Source: Rhodobacter flavimaris (GTDB lineage: Bacteria > Pseudomonadota > Alphaproteobacteria > Rhodobacterales > Rhodobacteraceae). From it: a stretch of DNA of 48,283 nt. The translations under genes were made by a program, and so were the position numbers. Below the pieces are notes generated by a model. That model was given only the letters and a program-made list of their open reading frames with translations. It searched no databases and was not told the origin of the DNA. Where the stretch lies: positions 1 to 48,283 of the forward strand of contig NZ_JAJUOS010000018.1 in the NCBI RefSeq assembly GCF_021378075.1. Direction: 5' to 3'. Within the stretch, counting starts at the first letter, position 1. The number at the start of each line of letters is the position of its first letter. Shown one piece after another: positions 25,956 through 34,805 of this stretch.

Positions 25956-27139
25956 TCGAAACCTGGCGCTGGTATGGACCCGAGCTGGACCGCATTCCCC
26001 TGTCCGAGATCGCGCAGACTGGCGCCTCGGGCATCGTGAACGCGCTGCATGAAATCCCCTATGGCGAGGTCTGGCCCCGCCCCGCCATCGCCGCCCGCAA
26101 GCGCATGATCGAGGACGCGGGCTTCGTGTGGTCTGTTGTCGAAAGCCTGCCGATCCATGAGCGCATCAAGCGCGCCGATGGCGATCTGAGCACGCTTTTC
26201 GCCAATTACCGCCAGTCGATGGCCAATCTGGCGGCAGAGGGCGTGACGACCATCTGCTACAACTTCATGCCGGTGCTGGACTGGACCCGCACGGATCTGG
26301 CTGCGCCCGTCGCGCGGGGCGGCACCTGCCTGCGCTTCGAGGCCTATCGCATGGCCGCCTTCGAGGTGCATATGCTCGGGCGCGAGGCCGCGCGCGAGGA
26401 CTACCCGCAAGAGGTGCTCGAGCGCGCCGCGATCTGGTTTCAAGCCGCAAGCGAGGCGGACCGCGACAGCCTCCTGCACGCCATCATGTCGGGCCTGCCC
26501 GGCGCCTTCGACCGATACGACATCGCAGGCCTGCGCGCGCAGCTAAGCCTTTACGACGGGATCGGGCGCGAGGAGCTGCGCGCGAATTACCGCCGCTTCC
26601 TGCAAGAGGTCATCCCGGCGGCCGAAGACCTTGGCATCCGCATGTGCGTTCATCCGGACGATCCGCCGCGCAACATCCTCGGTCTGCCGCGTATCGTGTC
26701 GAGCGAGGAGGACATCGCCTGGATCCTAGGCGCGGTGGACAGCCCCGCGAACGGGTTGACGCTCTGCACCGGCTCGCTTGGGGCAAACCCCGCGAACGAC
26801 CTGCCGCGGATAGCAGATCGCTTCGCCGAACGCATCCACTTCGCCCATCTGCGCAATGTGCGCAAAGACCCGGACGGGTCATTTGACGAAGCCGCGCATC
26901 TCGATGGCGATACCGACATGGTCGCGGTGATCCGCGCCTTGTTGGACGAAGAGGCCCGCCGTCGCGCCACTGGCCGCGCCGATCACGCCATCCCGTTCCG
27001 TCCCGACCATGGGCATGAACTCGGCCCCGACATCGGGCGCGGCACTTTCCCCGGCTATCCGTTGGTGGGGCGGTTGCGCGGGCTGGCGGAATTGCGCGGT
27101 GTCATGCGCGCGCTAGCGCATCCGGTGCACCATGGCTGA
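25952..27139 (+). CDS. uxuA: Mannonate dehydratase
   Basis: The 395-residue TIM-barrel enzyme dehydrates D-mannonate to 2-keto-3-deoxygluconate. The start METWRWYG-like sequence (MIETWRWYGPELDRIPLSEI) and the metal/substrate segment MCVHPDDPPRNILGLPRIVS near residue 235 are characteristic. So are LCTGSLGANPANDLP, IHFAHLRNV and the C-terminal FRPDHGHELGPDIGRGTFPG. Length agrees with the family (about 395). It overlaps the preceding gene by ATGA and the following one by 8 bp. Confidence 0.97.
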   Translation: MIETWRWYGPELDRIPLSEIAQTGASGIVNALHEIPYGEVWPRPAIAARKRMIEDAGFVWSVVESLPIHERIKRADGDLSTLFANYRQSMANLAAEGVTTICYNFMPVLDWTRTDLAAPVARGGTCLRFEAYRMAAFEVHMLGREAAREDYPQEVLERAAIWFQAASEADRDSLLHAIMSGLPGAFDRYDIAGLRAQLSLYDGIGREELRANYRRFLQEVIPAAEDLGIRMCVHPDDPPRNILGLPRIVSSEEDIAWILGAVDSPANGLTLCTGSLGANPANDLPRIADRFAERIHFAHLRNVRKDPDGSFDEAAHLDGDTDMVAVIRALLDEEARRRATGRADHAIPFRPDHGHELGPDIGRGTFPGYPLVGRLRGLAELRGVMRALAHPVHHG

Positions 27140-28649
27140 TCCGATCATCCTAAACCCGGCGGATTCGGTTGCGGTGCTGGCCACCAGCGCCCGAAAAGGC
27201 GACGACCCGCTTGGCCTTGGCGCAGCTCTGCCAGCCCCCCTGCCCGCGGGTCACAAGCTTGCCCGGATCGCGATGGCCAAGGGCGCGCCCGTGATCAAGT
27301 TCGGGCAGTTCATCGGCTCGGCCACCGAGGATATCCCGGTGGGCGCCCATGTTCATTCGCACAACTGCACCTTTGCCCCGCATGACGAAAGCCACGCTAT
27401 CGGCGCCGACCTCGCGCAGGCAGAGGCCGCCGTTTCGGCCCTTTCGCGCAGCTTCATGGGCTACCGGCGCGACGACGGGCGCGTCGGAACCCGCAACTAC
27501 ATCGCGCTTTGCGCCACCGTGAATTGCTCGGCCACTGTCATACGCAAGGCCGCGCAAGAGCTGGAGGCCGAGGGCGCCCTTGCCCCCTACGCCCGGATCG
27601 ACGGGGTAATCGCACTTGCCCATGGCACTGGCTGCGGCATGGCGGCCACCGGACGCGGGGCGGATTACCTTGACCGTGTGCTTTGGGGGCACGCGACCCA
27701 TCCCAATGTGGGCGCAGCGGTGTTCGTGGGCCTTGGCTGCGAGGTCATGCAGATCGAGCGGATGCGCGCGCATTACGGCTCCGGGCAACCCGCGCGGTTT
27801 CATGCCCTGACCATTCAGGCCACCGGCGGCACCCGCGCAACAATCGAGGCGATCAAGGCGCATGTGCGCGGCCTTCTGCCCCTAATCAACCAGGCCGAAC
27901 GCGAGCCCTGCCCGGTTTCGGAACTGCGTATCGGGCTGCAATGCGGGGGCTCCGATGGGTTCTCGGGTATTACTGCCAACCCCGCGCTTGGCGTGGCATC
28001 GGACATGATCGTGGGCTGCGGCGGCACCGTCATCCTGTCGGAAACCCCAGAGATCCACGGTGCCGAGGGCCTTTTGCTGCGCCGCACCACCCCAGACGTG
28101 GCCGAGCGCCTGATCGCCTGCCTGAACTGGTGGGAAGATTACGCGGCCCAGGGCGGCGGATCGCTCGACAACAACCCATCGCCGGGGAACAAGGCAGGCG
28201 GGATCACGACGATCCTTGAAAAATCCCTTGGTGCGGTGGCCAAGGCCGGGGCGACCCCGCTGCGTGCCTATTATGACTATGCCGAACAGGTCACCCAGCC
28301 CGGCCTCGTGTTCATGGACAGCCCCGGCTACGATCCGGTCTCGGCCACCGGGCAGATCGCGGGGGGCGCGCAACTGATCGTCTTCACAACCGGGCGCGGC
28401 TCTGCCTTCGGCTCGAAACCCGCGCCCACGTTAAAACTGTCCACATCGGACCGGCTGTTCGACGCAATGCAAGATGACATGGATCTCAACTGCGGAGATA
28501 TCCTGTCGCAAGGGGTAAGCCTGACCGACAAGGGCGCCGAGATCTTTGAGGCCATACTGCGGGTGGCCTCGGGCGAGCCTTCCAAATCCGAGACCCTCGG
28601 GCTGGGAGATTTCGAATTCGTGCCCTGGCAGGTCGGGGCGGTGATGTGA
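27132..28649 (+). CDS. uxaA: Altronate dehydratase (UxaA/GarD family)
   Basis: The 505-residue protein dehydrates D-altronate, from the galacturonate branch, to 2-keto-3-deoxygluconate. An N-terminal SAF domain (about 1-95, ending VGAHVHSHNCTF) is joined to the larger catalytic domain starting MGYRRDDGRVGTRNYIAL. Conserved Cys and His positions are visible in VNCSATV, AHGTGCGMA, LGCEVMQ and LQCGGSDGFSG. It has the size of E. coli UxaA (about 495), and both domains are on one chain. Its presence with uxaC but without a distinct uxaB suggests that the reductase gene upstream feeds it or that uxaB lies elsewhere. Confidence 0.94.
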   Translation: MADPIILNPADSVAVLATSARKGDDPLGLGAALPAPLPAGHKLARIAMAKGAPVIKFGQFIGSATEDIPVGAHVHSHNCTFAPHDESHAIGADLAQAEAAVSALSRSFMGYRRDDGRVGTRNYIALCATVNCSATVIRKAAQELEAEGALAPYARIDGVIALAHGTGCGMAATGRGADYLDRVLWGHATHPNVGAAVFVGLGCEVMQIERMRAHYGSGQPARFHALTIQATGGTRATIEAIKAHVRGLLPLINQAEREPCPVSELRIGLQCGGSDGFSGITANPALGVASDMIVGCGGTVILSETPEIHGAEGLLLRRTTPDVAERLIACLNWWEDYAAQGGGSLDNNPSPGNKAGGITTILEKSLGAVAKAGATPLRAYYDYAEQVTQPGLVFMDSPGYDPVSATGQIAGGAQLIVFTTGRGSAFGSKPAPTLKLSTSDRLFDAMQDDMDLNCGDILSQGVSLTDKGAEIFEAILRVASGEPSKSETLGLGDFEFVPWQVGAVM

Positions 28650-28656
28650 GGACACC

Positions 28657-29541
28657 ATGAGCAAGCACCGGGTCGCCTGCGTCGGCGAAGCGATGATCGA
28701 GTTGAATATCGACAATCCGGGCCGACAGATCGGCTTTGCCGGCGATACGCTGAACACGGCAATCTATCTCGCCCGCTCAGCGGGCGATGCGGCCGAGGTC
28801 GAGTTCGTCTCGCGCATCGGGCGGGATGCGATGTCGGATCGCATTGCCCAGTTCATCCGCTCGGAAGGCGTCGGCACCTCGCAGCTGGTACGCCACCCTG
28901 ACCGGCTGCCAGGGGTCTATGCCATCGCGGTGGATGCGCAGGGCGAGCGGAGCTTTTCTTACTGGCGCAACCAATCCGCTGCGCGCACGCTGTTCGAGGA
29001 CGGCTTCGCGCAACTGGACGGCTTCGATACGATCTATCTCAGCGGGATCACCCTCGCGATCTTGCCGCCCGAGGTGCGCCGGAGCCTGCTTGCGCACCTC
29101 GCGGCACATCCGGCACAGATCGTGTTCGACTCCAACTACCGGCCCCGCTTGTGGGAAAGCCCCGAGGTCGCTCGTGCGACGACCGAGGCAGCCTGGCGTG
29201 TGGCTGACATTGGCCTGCCTTCGATCGATGACGAGATGGCGCTGTTTGGCGATACGGACGAGGCAGCGGCTCTGACACGCCTGCGTAGCTATGGGCTGGC
29301 GCGTGGCGCCTTGAAGCGCGGCGCCAAAGGCCCTCGACCTCTCAATCCCACCGTCAGCACCACGCACCCCTATCCCGGCGCCCCGGCCGTCGTGGATACC
29401 ACTGCCGCCGGAGACAGCTTCAACGGCGCCTATCTGGCAGCTCTGATCACGGGGAAAACCGAGGAAGCCGCCCTGCGCGCGGGCCATGACATGGCCATTC
29501 GCGTCATCGGCCAGCCCGGTGCGATCATACCGCTTGGTTGA
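28657..29541 (+). CDS. kdgK: 2-dehydro-3-deoxygluconokinase
   Basis: The 294-residue PfkB-family sugar kinase has the N-terminal ACVGEAMIELNID, a YWRNQSAARTLFEDGF segment characteristic of KDG kinases, and the anion-hole/catalytic motif DTTAAGDSFNGAYLA with the catalytic Asp. It phosphorylates KDG, to which all branches in this cluster lead, giving KDPG for the Entner-Doudoroff aldolase. That aldolase gene is not in the window. The start follows GTGAGGACACC. It is the last gene of the operon, and a long hairpin lies 36 bp downstream. Confidence 0.94.
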   Translation: MSKHRVACVGEAMIELNIDNPGRQIGFAGDTLNTAIYLARSAGDAAEVEFVSRIGRDAMSDRIAQFIRSEGVGTSQLVRHPDRLPGVYAIAVDAQGERSFSYWRNQSAARTLFEDGFAQLDGFDTIYLSGITLAILPPEVRRSLLAHLAAHPAQIVFDSNYRPRLWESPEVARATTEAAWRVADIGLPSIDDEMALFGDTDEAAALTRLRSYGLARGALKRGAKGPRPLNPTVSTTHPYPGAPAVVDTTAAGDSFNGAYLAALITGKTEEAALRAGHDMAIRVIGQPGAIIPLG

Positions 29542-29576
29542 ACGATAAAGCGAAGGGGCTGATCCGGCGCGTTGGG

Positions 29577-29606
29577 CTGGCACAAAGGGTTATGCCTTTC
29601 GGCCAG
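29577..29606 (+). terminator. Possible terminator hairpin after kdgK
   Basis: CTGGC and GCCAG, then AAAGG and CCTTT, pair with a small internal mismatch around the loop GTTATG. There is no T-run after it, so termination is only a suggestion. Confidence 0.45.
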
Positions 29607-29824
29607 ACAGGCGAGCGATTGGGCCGGGATTGCCTGCCAAAGGTTGGGCGCGGCTCAGAAAATCATTTAAAGACAGAAGGATAAAGTTTCTCCTCAGCGA
29701 GGAAATCAGATCCTGCACGCGCGCAAACCCAGCAAATTACGGCAACCGGCGACGGTCCCATCCGGCGACAAGAAGCTACCGAAACACCGGACACGTCACG
29801 CTCAAAACGATGTCGACAGAAGGC

Positions 29825-29855
29825 CTCCCCGCGCCAATCAGACCTGCCCGGGGAG
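29825..29855 (-). terminator. Possible terminator hairpin after the DUF4387 gene
   Basis: CTCCCCG and CGGGGAG form a 7-bp stem with a 17-base loop, 10 bases past the DUF4387 stop codon on the minus strand. A strong T-run is lacking. Confidence 0.35.
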
Positions 29856-29865
29856 ACGCAACATC

Positions 29866-30195
29866 CTAGTGGCTGATGTCCACCATGACATCCAAGAACG
29901 GTGCGTATTGCTGGGCTCCGAAGATGTCCCCGTCCCCCGCACTGCCAGAGGGCCGGTCCCGCAGAATGGTGAACTTGATCGCATATGCCGGGTCGTACTC
30001 GACGAAATCGGTCAACCGTGCCGGGTCCACATTGAGGATCCGGCACACGCTGTCGGGCGTGAGCGCCTTCGAGCGCTTGACCAACTCGTAGGTTTCCTTC
30101 TCGCGGAAAATGATGTCGAAGGTGATCTTGTCCGTTCCGGCGTTCTTGGATCGAATTGTCTTGGCCAGATCAGCGAGTTTCTTATGCGTGTTCAT
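29866..30195 (-). CDS. DUF4387-family protein (AtuA partner)
   Basis: The 109-residue soluble protein has the features of the DUF4387 family: KLADLAKTIRSKNAGTDKIT at the start, DIIFREKETYELVKRS, and LNVDPARLTDFVEYDPAYAI before a C-terminal GDGDIFGAQQYAP. Proteins of this family are usually encoded directly beside AtuA/DUF1446-type proteins, as here, and are thought to act with them; the reaction is unknown. The 11-bp gap to the AtuA gene and its ribosome-binding site (GAGGAGAG) suggest co-translation. It lies downstream of the sigma-54 promoter at 31603 and is expected to be part of that regulon. Confidence 0.85.
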   Translation of the reverse strand: MNTHKKLADLAKTIRSKNAGTDKITFDIIFREKETYELVKRSKALTPDSVCRILNVDPARLTDFVEYDPAYAIKFTILRDRPSGSAGDGDIFGAQQYAPFLDVMVDISH

Positions 30196-30206
30196 GAAGG
30201 CTCTCC

Positions 30207-31565
30207 TCAGCCGATCACGGCGGTATGGGTGGGGAACAGCTCGAGCGGATCGTCCACCGCCATTGTGTGGTTGAGCGTCCAGCGATAGGCGGGGCTTGCC
30301 TGCATCACCTCATCGAGCACGAAAGAGACGCCACCCGCGGTGCCCTTCACATCCGGCAGTCGCGCGTAGAACAACTGGCGCGTGCCGGTCATGGTGACTT
30401 CCTCGGCCATCTCGCGGGTGGGCGCGATGCCTTGGACGACGATGCACAGTTCATGCCCCGGCTGATCCTTGAGCGGCTCAAGGTCGCCCATCACGCCATT
30501 GCGCCCGAAGACCGAGTAATGCAGCTCCCATCCTTCGGTACCGAAGCGTTCCTCGGCCTGGCGCCGCGCCCAGGCGATCACCTCATCGACATGAGCGATC
30601 GTGTAGGGGTCGCGGATGCCAGCCATGCCCACGAAACGCTCTCCGACCTTGCCCGAACCCTCAAGCTTGACGCGGAATTCGGTGACTGGTTCGAATTCCA
30701 TCCCGGTCACACGGGTCGTCTTGTCCGCGACCTGGTCATAGTGGCAATCGGTCATGTCGAGCATCCCGCCCGCCACGAATTCATGGAACGGATTAGAGCG
30801 CTCGTACATCGCGTGACCGGCGACCGAGGCAACGGTGCAGCGTTGTTCGGGTGACATCGCTGTCACCTCGACATGCTCTGGCGTGATCTCGCCCATGACG
30901 GTTTCCTTGGCACCGTAGGGCTCGGCACAGAACGAGGCACATTCAAGTACCTTGCCGAGATAATAGCTTTGCGCCTCGGGATAACCGCGCGACAGGGCTG
31001 CGGCGGCGAAGATGGCGCTGTCAGAACTGCGGCCGCCGATGATGACGTCGCACCCTGCTTCGAGCAGCTTCATGAACGGATGCACACCCGCCATCGCGAC
31101 GATGCGCTGCGTCGCGTCCAGCTCGTCCTCGGTCAGTTCCGGACGTGCATCCAGTCCCTTGATCGGAGAACCGCCACGGATCTTGGCGCGGACATACTCG
31201 CGGTCGACCTCCGAGTAGAACCAGCCAAGTTTGAAGGGCGCGAGCTTGTGGCGCGCGGCGATGTCGCGAATGATCTCGACATACATGTCTACGCGGCTGT
31301 TGGTGCCGGTATCGCCCGCCGAGCCAATGATCATTGGCACGCCCAGACTGCGCGCGGCCAGCAGCATTTCCTCAAGGTCATGCTCTTGCCAGGCGCGCGG
31401 GCTGGCGCAGCTGTCGTTGCCAAGCGGAACCGGGCCGATATCGTCACTACCGGAGTCGGCCGCGATGAAGTCGGGCTTCGCGGCCACGCCAAGATGAAAG
31501 CTCCCCGTCTTGAGGGGGGCGAAGCCGAGATGCCCGTTCGGGCAGATGATCTTGAGCGATGCCAT
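30207..31565 (-). CDS. AtuA/DUF1446-family protein (acyclic terpene utilisation type)
   Basis: The 452-residue cytoplasmic protein starts MASLKIICPNGHLGFAPLKT and includes SAGDTGTNSRVDMYVEIIRD, FMKLLEAGCDVIIGGRSSDS and FVGMAGIRDPYTIAHVDEVI, which fit the DUF1446/AtuA family. AtuA is needed for citronellol/geraniol use in Pseudomonas, but its chemistry is not settled, and family members occur in many different catabolic operons. Here the partners are a DUF4387 protein, a peptide-type ABC transporter and an acyltransferase-like hydrolase, so the substrate may not be a terpene. A near-perfect sigma-54 promoter ends about 38 bp upstream of the start, with candidate activator sites behind it. Confidence 0.85.
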   Translation of the reverse strand: MASLKIICPNGHLGFAPLKTGSFHLGVAAKPDFIAADSGSDDIGPVPLGNDSCASPRAWQEHDLEEMLLAARSLGVPMIIGSAGDTGTNSRVDMYVEIIRDIAARHKLAPFKLGWFYSEVDREYVRAKIRGGSPIKGLDARPELTEDELDATQRIVAMAGVHPFMKLLEAGCDVIIGGRSSDSAIFAAAALSRGYPEAQSYYLGKVLECASFCAEPYGAKETVMGEITPEHVEVTAMSPEQRCTVASVAGHAMYERSNPFHEFVAGGMLDMTDCHYDQVADKTTRVTGMEFEPVTEFRVKLEGSGKVGERFVGMAGIRDPYTIAHVDEVIAWARRQAEERFGTEGWELHYSVFGRNGVMGDLEPLKDQPGHELCIVVQGIAPTREMAEEVTMTGTRQLFYARLPDVKGTAGGVSFVLDEVMQASPAYRWTLNHTMAVDDPLELFPTHTAVIG

Positions 31566-31602
31566 GGATGCCTCGTATTGCTATCGTTCCGCAACTTTAT
31601 AT

Positions 31603-31617
31603 GCAGGTTTCGTGCCA
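31603..31617 (-). promoter_or_regulatory. Sigma-54 (-24/-12) promoter of the AtuA-DUF4387 operon
   Basis: The minus strand reads TGGCACGAAACCTGC, with the invariant GG and GC separated by exactly 10 bases as sigma-54 promoters require. Transcription would begin about 25 bp before ATG 31565. The same TGGCAC-N5-CTGCAT form precedes the binding-protein gene at 39311. Confidence 0.85.
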
Positions 31618-31665
31618 GCCTTTTTCGCGCTCAGATCCCCTCCATCATCGAGATCACGGGCAAAA

Positions 31666-31696
31666 TGCGTGCATCCCGCGCGCGAATTACACGCAA
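31666..31696. promoter_or_regulatory. Candidate tandem activator-binding sites upstream of the AtuA promoter
   Basis: Two GC-rich dyad-like elements lie 50-80 bp upstream of the -24 box: TGCGTGCATCCCGCGC (31666-31681) and CGCGCGAATTACACGCAA (31679-31696). Each resembles the element at 39418-39435 before the other sigma-54 promoter; the second matches at 14 of 18 positions. They are good candidates for binding the Fis-type domain of the activator encoded at 31726. Confidence 0.5.
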
Positions 31697-31725
31697 GCGC
31701 GGCAGGGTCGGCGAAATAGGGATAT

Positions 31726-32721
31726 TCAGTCCTGCTTCAGACCAAGCTTGATCAGCTGGTGACGCAGCGCATGACGGCTGAGTTCGAGCAAATCAGCAGC
31801 CGCCTGAACATTTCCACCCGCCTGCTCAAGCGCCTGCAAGACGATCTGCCGCTGGAAGGCCGATGTCAGTTCGTGGAAACTGCCGCCGATGATGGGTGCG
31901 GCCTCAGTTTGCGGGGCTGCTTCGCGCAGGCTGCGCGGAATCCGCTCAGGCAGATGCTTGGGCAGGATTTCATCCTCTTCCTCGAGGATGAAGATTCGTT
32001 CGAGCAGGTTTTCGAGTTCGCGAACATTCCCCGGCCAGCGATAGGCGCGAAAGATCTCGGCCGTCTCGGGGTGTAGCCCGCGCACCTTGCGCCCATATTG
32101 GCGATTGTAGCGGTCGATGAAATGCTCTGACAGGCTGATGACATCCTCGCCCCGCTCGCGCAGCGCCGGAATGTTCAGCGCCACGACCTGCAGGCGATAA
32201 TAGAGATCCTCGCGAAATTTGCCTGATTTCACCTCGGACAGCAGGACCTTGTTCGTCGCAGCGATAAAGCGCACATCGACCGAGGTCGCTTTGACCGCGC
32301 CGACCCGGCGGAACTGCTGTGTATCGAGCAGGCTGAGCAACTTTGCCTGCAGGGTCAGGTCCATCTCACGGATTTCGTCGAGGAAGATCGAGCCCTGATT
32401 TGCCGCCTCGACCAGCCCGAGCTTGCGCTCGACCGCGCCGGTGAATGCGCCGCGCTCATGGCCAAAAAGCTCCGACTCCATCAGGCTTGCCGGGATAGCC
32501 GCGCAATTGAGATCGACGAATTCCTTGGCCGCGCGGCCCGAGGCCCTGTGGATCATCCGCGCAACCAGCCCCTTGCCGGTGCCGGTCTCGCCGTAGATCA
32601 GGACGGTGCGCACAGGGCTTTTCGCGACACGCTCAACCAGCCTGCGCAGCGCAAGAATATCCGGATGCGATCCGATCATCTCGTTCTTGTAATCCGCCAT
32701 GCCCCGCTCTGCGCCAGCCAC
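31726..32721 (-). CDS. Sigma-54-dependent transcriptional activator without sensor domain
   Basis: The 331-residue protein starts almost directly with the AAA+ domain: Walker A GETGTGKGLVARM (about 45-57), the sigma-54 contact loop GAFTGA, Walker B SIFLDEI, and ALRERGEDV in the sensor region. A C-terminal Fis-type helix-turn-helix follows (NVQAAADLLELSRHALRHQL). No receiver, GAF or PAS domain is present, so control must come through another protein, as for PspF or HrpR/S. GTG 32721 is used as the start because GGAGGG lies eight bases upstream; ATG 32700 is an alternative. It is the last gene in the transporter operon and probably drives both sigma-54 promoters in this locus, together with the RpoN encoded next to it. 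Confidence 0.93.
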   Translation of the reverse strand: MAGAERGMADYKNEMIGSHPDILALRRLVERVAKSPVRTVLIYGETGTGKGLVARMIHRASGRAAKEFVDLNCAAIPASLMESELFGHERGAFTGAVERKLGLVEAANQGSIFLDEIREMDLTLQAKLLSLLDTQQFRRVGAVKATSVDVRFIAATNKVLLSEVKSGKFREDLYYRLQVVALNIPALRERGEDVISLSEHFIDRYNRQYGRKVRGLHPETAEIFRAYRWPGNVRELENLLERIFILEEEDEILPKHLPERIPRSLREAAPQTEAAPIIGGSFHELTSAFQRQIVLQALEQAGGNVQAAADLLELSRHALRHQLIKLGLKQD

Positions 32722-32733
32722 CGAACCGCCCTC

Positions 32734-33798
32734 CTAGCCGGTCAACTCGTGCGCGTTCCACGCGGTTCGGCAAGGGGAGCCTGCGCAGAGTAGCAGGCCC
32801 GGCGCCACGCAGGAATAGATCGCCGAGGCAATCGTCAGCGTGCCGTCTTCGGCTCCGTGCTGGCAGATTGGCGCCCCGCCCTCGGGGTGGGTGGCCATCA
32901 GTTCGCGTGCCGTTGCCCGATCCCAGGCCTTTTGGGGCAGCTTTTCCGCCAGAAACTCGAAGCGTCGCCTCGAATTCGAGGCGATGCAGTCCCCCTCGGG
33001 CAAGAGCGTATCGTCAGCCAATTCTGCGGTGACGTAGTGATTTGTGCGCATGACACAGCCTCTGCGGATGATCTGCGGACCGGCAGCCCCCAGTTCGACC
33101 GCTGCGGTTGCGCCGCTCGCGTCCGCCATGATGAGGGTCCCGCCCCCGGCATGGGGATGGGCCTGAACCATGCGCACTGCCTCGTCGACGCTCGCACATC
33201 GCGCCAGAAGCCGGGTCATAAGAAAATAGCGCAACCAGCCCACACGGTGATGGCGCACCGCCACCTGCGTATCGGCCAGCGCAAAGCCGCGTGCATTGAT
33301 GCCCGACGAATAGGCGCCGGGGCTGCCCAAGCTACCGAGACAAAGTAGAGCACCCGTTTTCACATCAGGGCCCTCGTGCCGGGCAACCGTCTGAATGCCC
33401 AGATGCATGCCCGAGAAATCCCGGTTCTTCACGACGAGCGGGCCATCCGGCCCCCCTGCAACCGCCCAGGCGGAACAGCCATCGTCCAACCGCGCACCCC
33501 CCTTGAGATCACGCAGAGTTCCCAGGTGGAGATGGGCGAACATCTCGGCGGGGTCAAAACCGAACCCAGCCGCGATCCCCTCGAGTTCCGCCAGCCCCTC
33601 GGGATCCACATGGGCATGGAAAGCATGTTGCCTGCGCAAGTATTCTTCAGCCGCGGCGTCGATCAATCCCTCTGCCCGCGCCTGCGCTACCCGCCCGATG
33701 GTTGCGGCGCGCACCTGTTCAATTCGCCCCGCCTGCGCCTGCCCGCGCCCGCGCTCTTCGGCGGTTCCAGCCAGCACAAGCGAAAGCGCATCGCTCAT
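32734..33798 (-). CDS. C45-type Ntn hydrolase, acyl-CoA:6-aminopenicillanate acyltransferase-like
   Basis: The 354-residue protein belongs to the IAT/peptidase C45 family. The mature N-terminal nucleophile is probably Cys108 in LDDGCSAWAV, with autocleavage between Gly107 and Cys108. Other marks are PLVVKNRDFSG, CLGSLGSPGAYSSGINARGFALADTQV and LIMADASGATAAVE. Family members cleave or form amide bonds of acylated amines or peptides; penicillin chemistry should not be assumed. The start at 33798 overlaps the stop of the transporter ATPase gene as ATGA and has GGAGGTG upstream; an in-frame ATG 16 codons earlier is inside that gene. The position after a peptide-type ABC transporter suggests that imported N-acyl or peptide-like compounds are its substrate. 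Confidence 0.88.
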   Translation of the reverse strand: MSDALSLVLAGTAEERGRGQAQAGRIEQVRAATIGRVAQARAEGLIDAAAEEYLRRQHAFHAHVDPEGLAELEGIAAGFGFDPAEMFAHLHLGTLRDLKGGARLDDGCSAWAVAGGPDGPLVVKNRDFSGMHLGIQTVARHEGPDVKTGALLCLGSLGSPGAYSSGINARGFALADTQVAVRHHRVGWLRYFLMTRLLARCASVDEAVRMVQAHPHAGGGTLIMADASGATAAVELGAAGPQIIRRGCVMRTNHYVTAELADDTLLPEGDCIASNSRRRFEFLAEKLPQKAWDRATARELMATHPEGGAPICQHGAEDGTLTIASAIYSCVAPGLLLCAGSPCRTAWNAHELTG

Positions 33799-34805
33799 GC
33801 TGGCACCTCCTCCAGCAGCGACAGGTTTTCGGCCAACCTTAGGCAAGCGGCGGTGTGACCCGGCCCGACAGTCTCGGTCTTGGGCACGATCTTGCCGCAG
33901 GCGTCAGTCGCCAATGGGCAACGCGTGTGGAACTTGCACCCCGAAGGCGGACGCAAAGGCGATGGCAAATCGCCCGTTAACCGCACACGCTTGCGCCGCC
34001 CTGCGTGGTCAACCTCGGGAACCGCCGACATCAGGCTTTGCGTGTAGGGATGACGCGGATTGGCCAGAACCTCTTCCACCGGCCCCATTTCGACAATCTC
34101 GCCCAGATACATCACCGCCACACGGTCTGCGAGATAGCCGATGACCGAGATGTCGTGACTGATGAACAGGTAGGTCAGCCCCATCTCGCGCTTCAGCTCC
34201 AGCAGGAGCGCGATGATCTGCGCCTGGATAGAGACGTCCAGCGCCGAGACCGGCTCGTCGCAGACGATGAACTCCGGATGCGAGACCAGCGCGCGGGCAA
34301 TGCCGATCCGTTGCCGCTGACCGCCCGAGAACTGATGCGGATAGCGATCAAGTTGCCCGGGTTTCAGCCCCACCCGGGCGCAGATCGCGGCGACTTTCTC
34401 ACGCGCCTCTGCATCTGTCTTGGCAAGCCCATGCAGCCGGAGCGGCAGGCCCACGATCTCGGCCACCGTGCGGCGCGGATTGAGGCTGGCATAGGGATCT
34501 TGAAAGATAATCTGCATCCGGCGACGCATCGCCTTCATCTGCGCGGGATCGAGCGCGGTCACTTCGGCGCCATCAAAGGTCACCCGCCCCTTCGTCGGCT
34601 CATGCAAGCGCAGGATCGCGCGCCCAAGCGTGGATTTCCCGCAGCCGGACTCACCGATCAGGCCCAGGATTTCACCCTTCTCGACTGTCAGGTCGATGTC
34701 GTTCACCGCACGAACAACCGTCTTTTCACGTCCGGTGATCCGATCGAAGATACCATCACGGCCTTCGTAATGCTTCGAAAGACCCTCGACTTTCAGAAGG
34801 CTCAT
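33795..34805 (-). CDS. Oligopeptide-type ABC transporter ATP-binding protein (DppF/OppF-like)
   Basis: The 336-residue ATPase has Walker A GESGCGKST near residue 53, the signature FSGGQRQRIGIARAL, Walker B FIVCDEPVSALD and the switch His in LFISHD. The C-terminal oligopeptide-transporter domain contains the four-Cys-type sequence CKFHTRCPLATDAC, which can bind an iron-sulfur cluster in some members. It pairs with the second ATPase encoded upstream to drive import. Overlaps of 4 bp on both sides place it firmly in the operon. Confidence 0.95.
   Translation of the reverse strand: MSLLKVEGLSKHYEGRDGIFDRITGREKTVVRAVNDIDLTVEKGEILGLIGESGCGKSTLGRAILRLHEPTKGRVTFDGAEVTALDPAQMKAMRRRMQIIFQDPYASLNPRRTVAEIVGLPLRLHGLAKTDAEAREKVAAICARVGLKPGQLDRYPHQFSGGQRQRIGIARALVSHPEFIVCDEPVSALDVSIQAQIIALLLELKREMGLTYLFISHDISVIGYLADRVAVMYLGEIVEMGPVEEVLANPRHPYTQSLMSAVPEVDHAGRRKRVRLTGDLPSPLRPPSGCKFHTRCPLATDACGKIVPKTETVGPGHTAACLRLAENLSLLEEVPA

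Larger units (their letters stand above)
29542..29865. other. Convergent intergenic region, no gene seen
   Basis: These 324 bases separate kdgK from the DUF4387 gene, which is read the other way. Two hairpins near its edges may be terminators; otherwise I see no coding pattern, repeat or promoter. The middle (about 29655-29800) is less GC-rich than the surrounding genes. Confidence 0.5.

Noticed and set aside
32734..33798. Penicillin biosynthesis enzyme
   Set aside because: The family is named for that reaction, but no other beta-lactam gene is nearby; bacterial members have other or unknown substrates.
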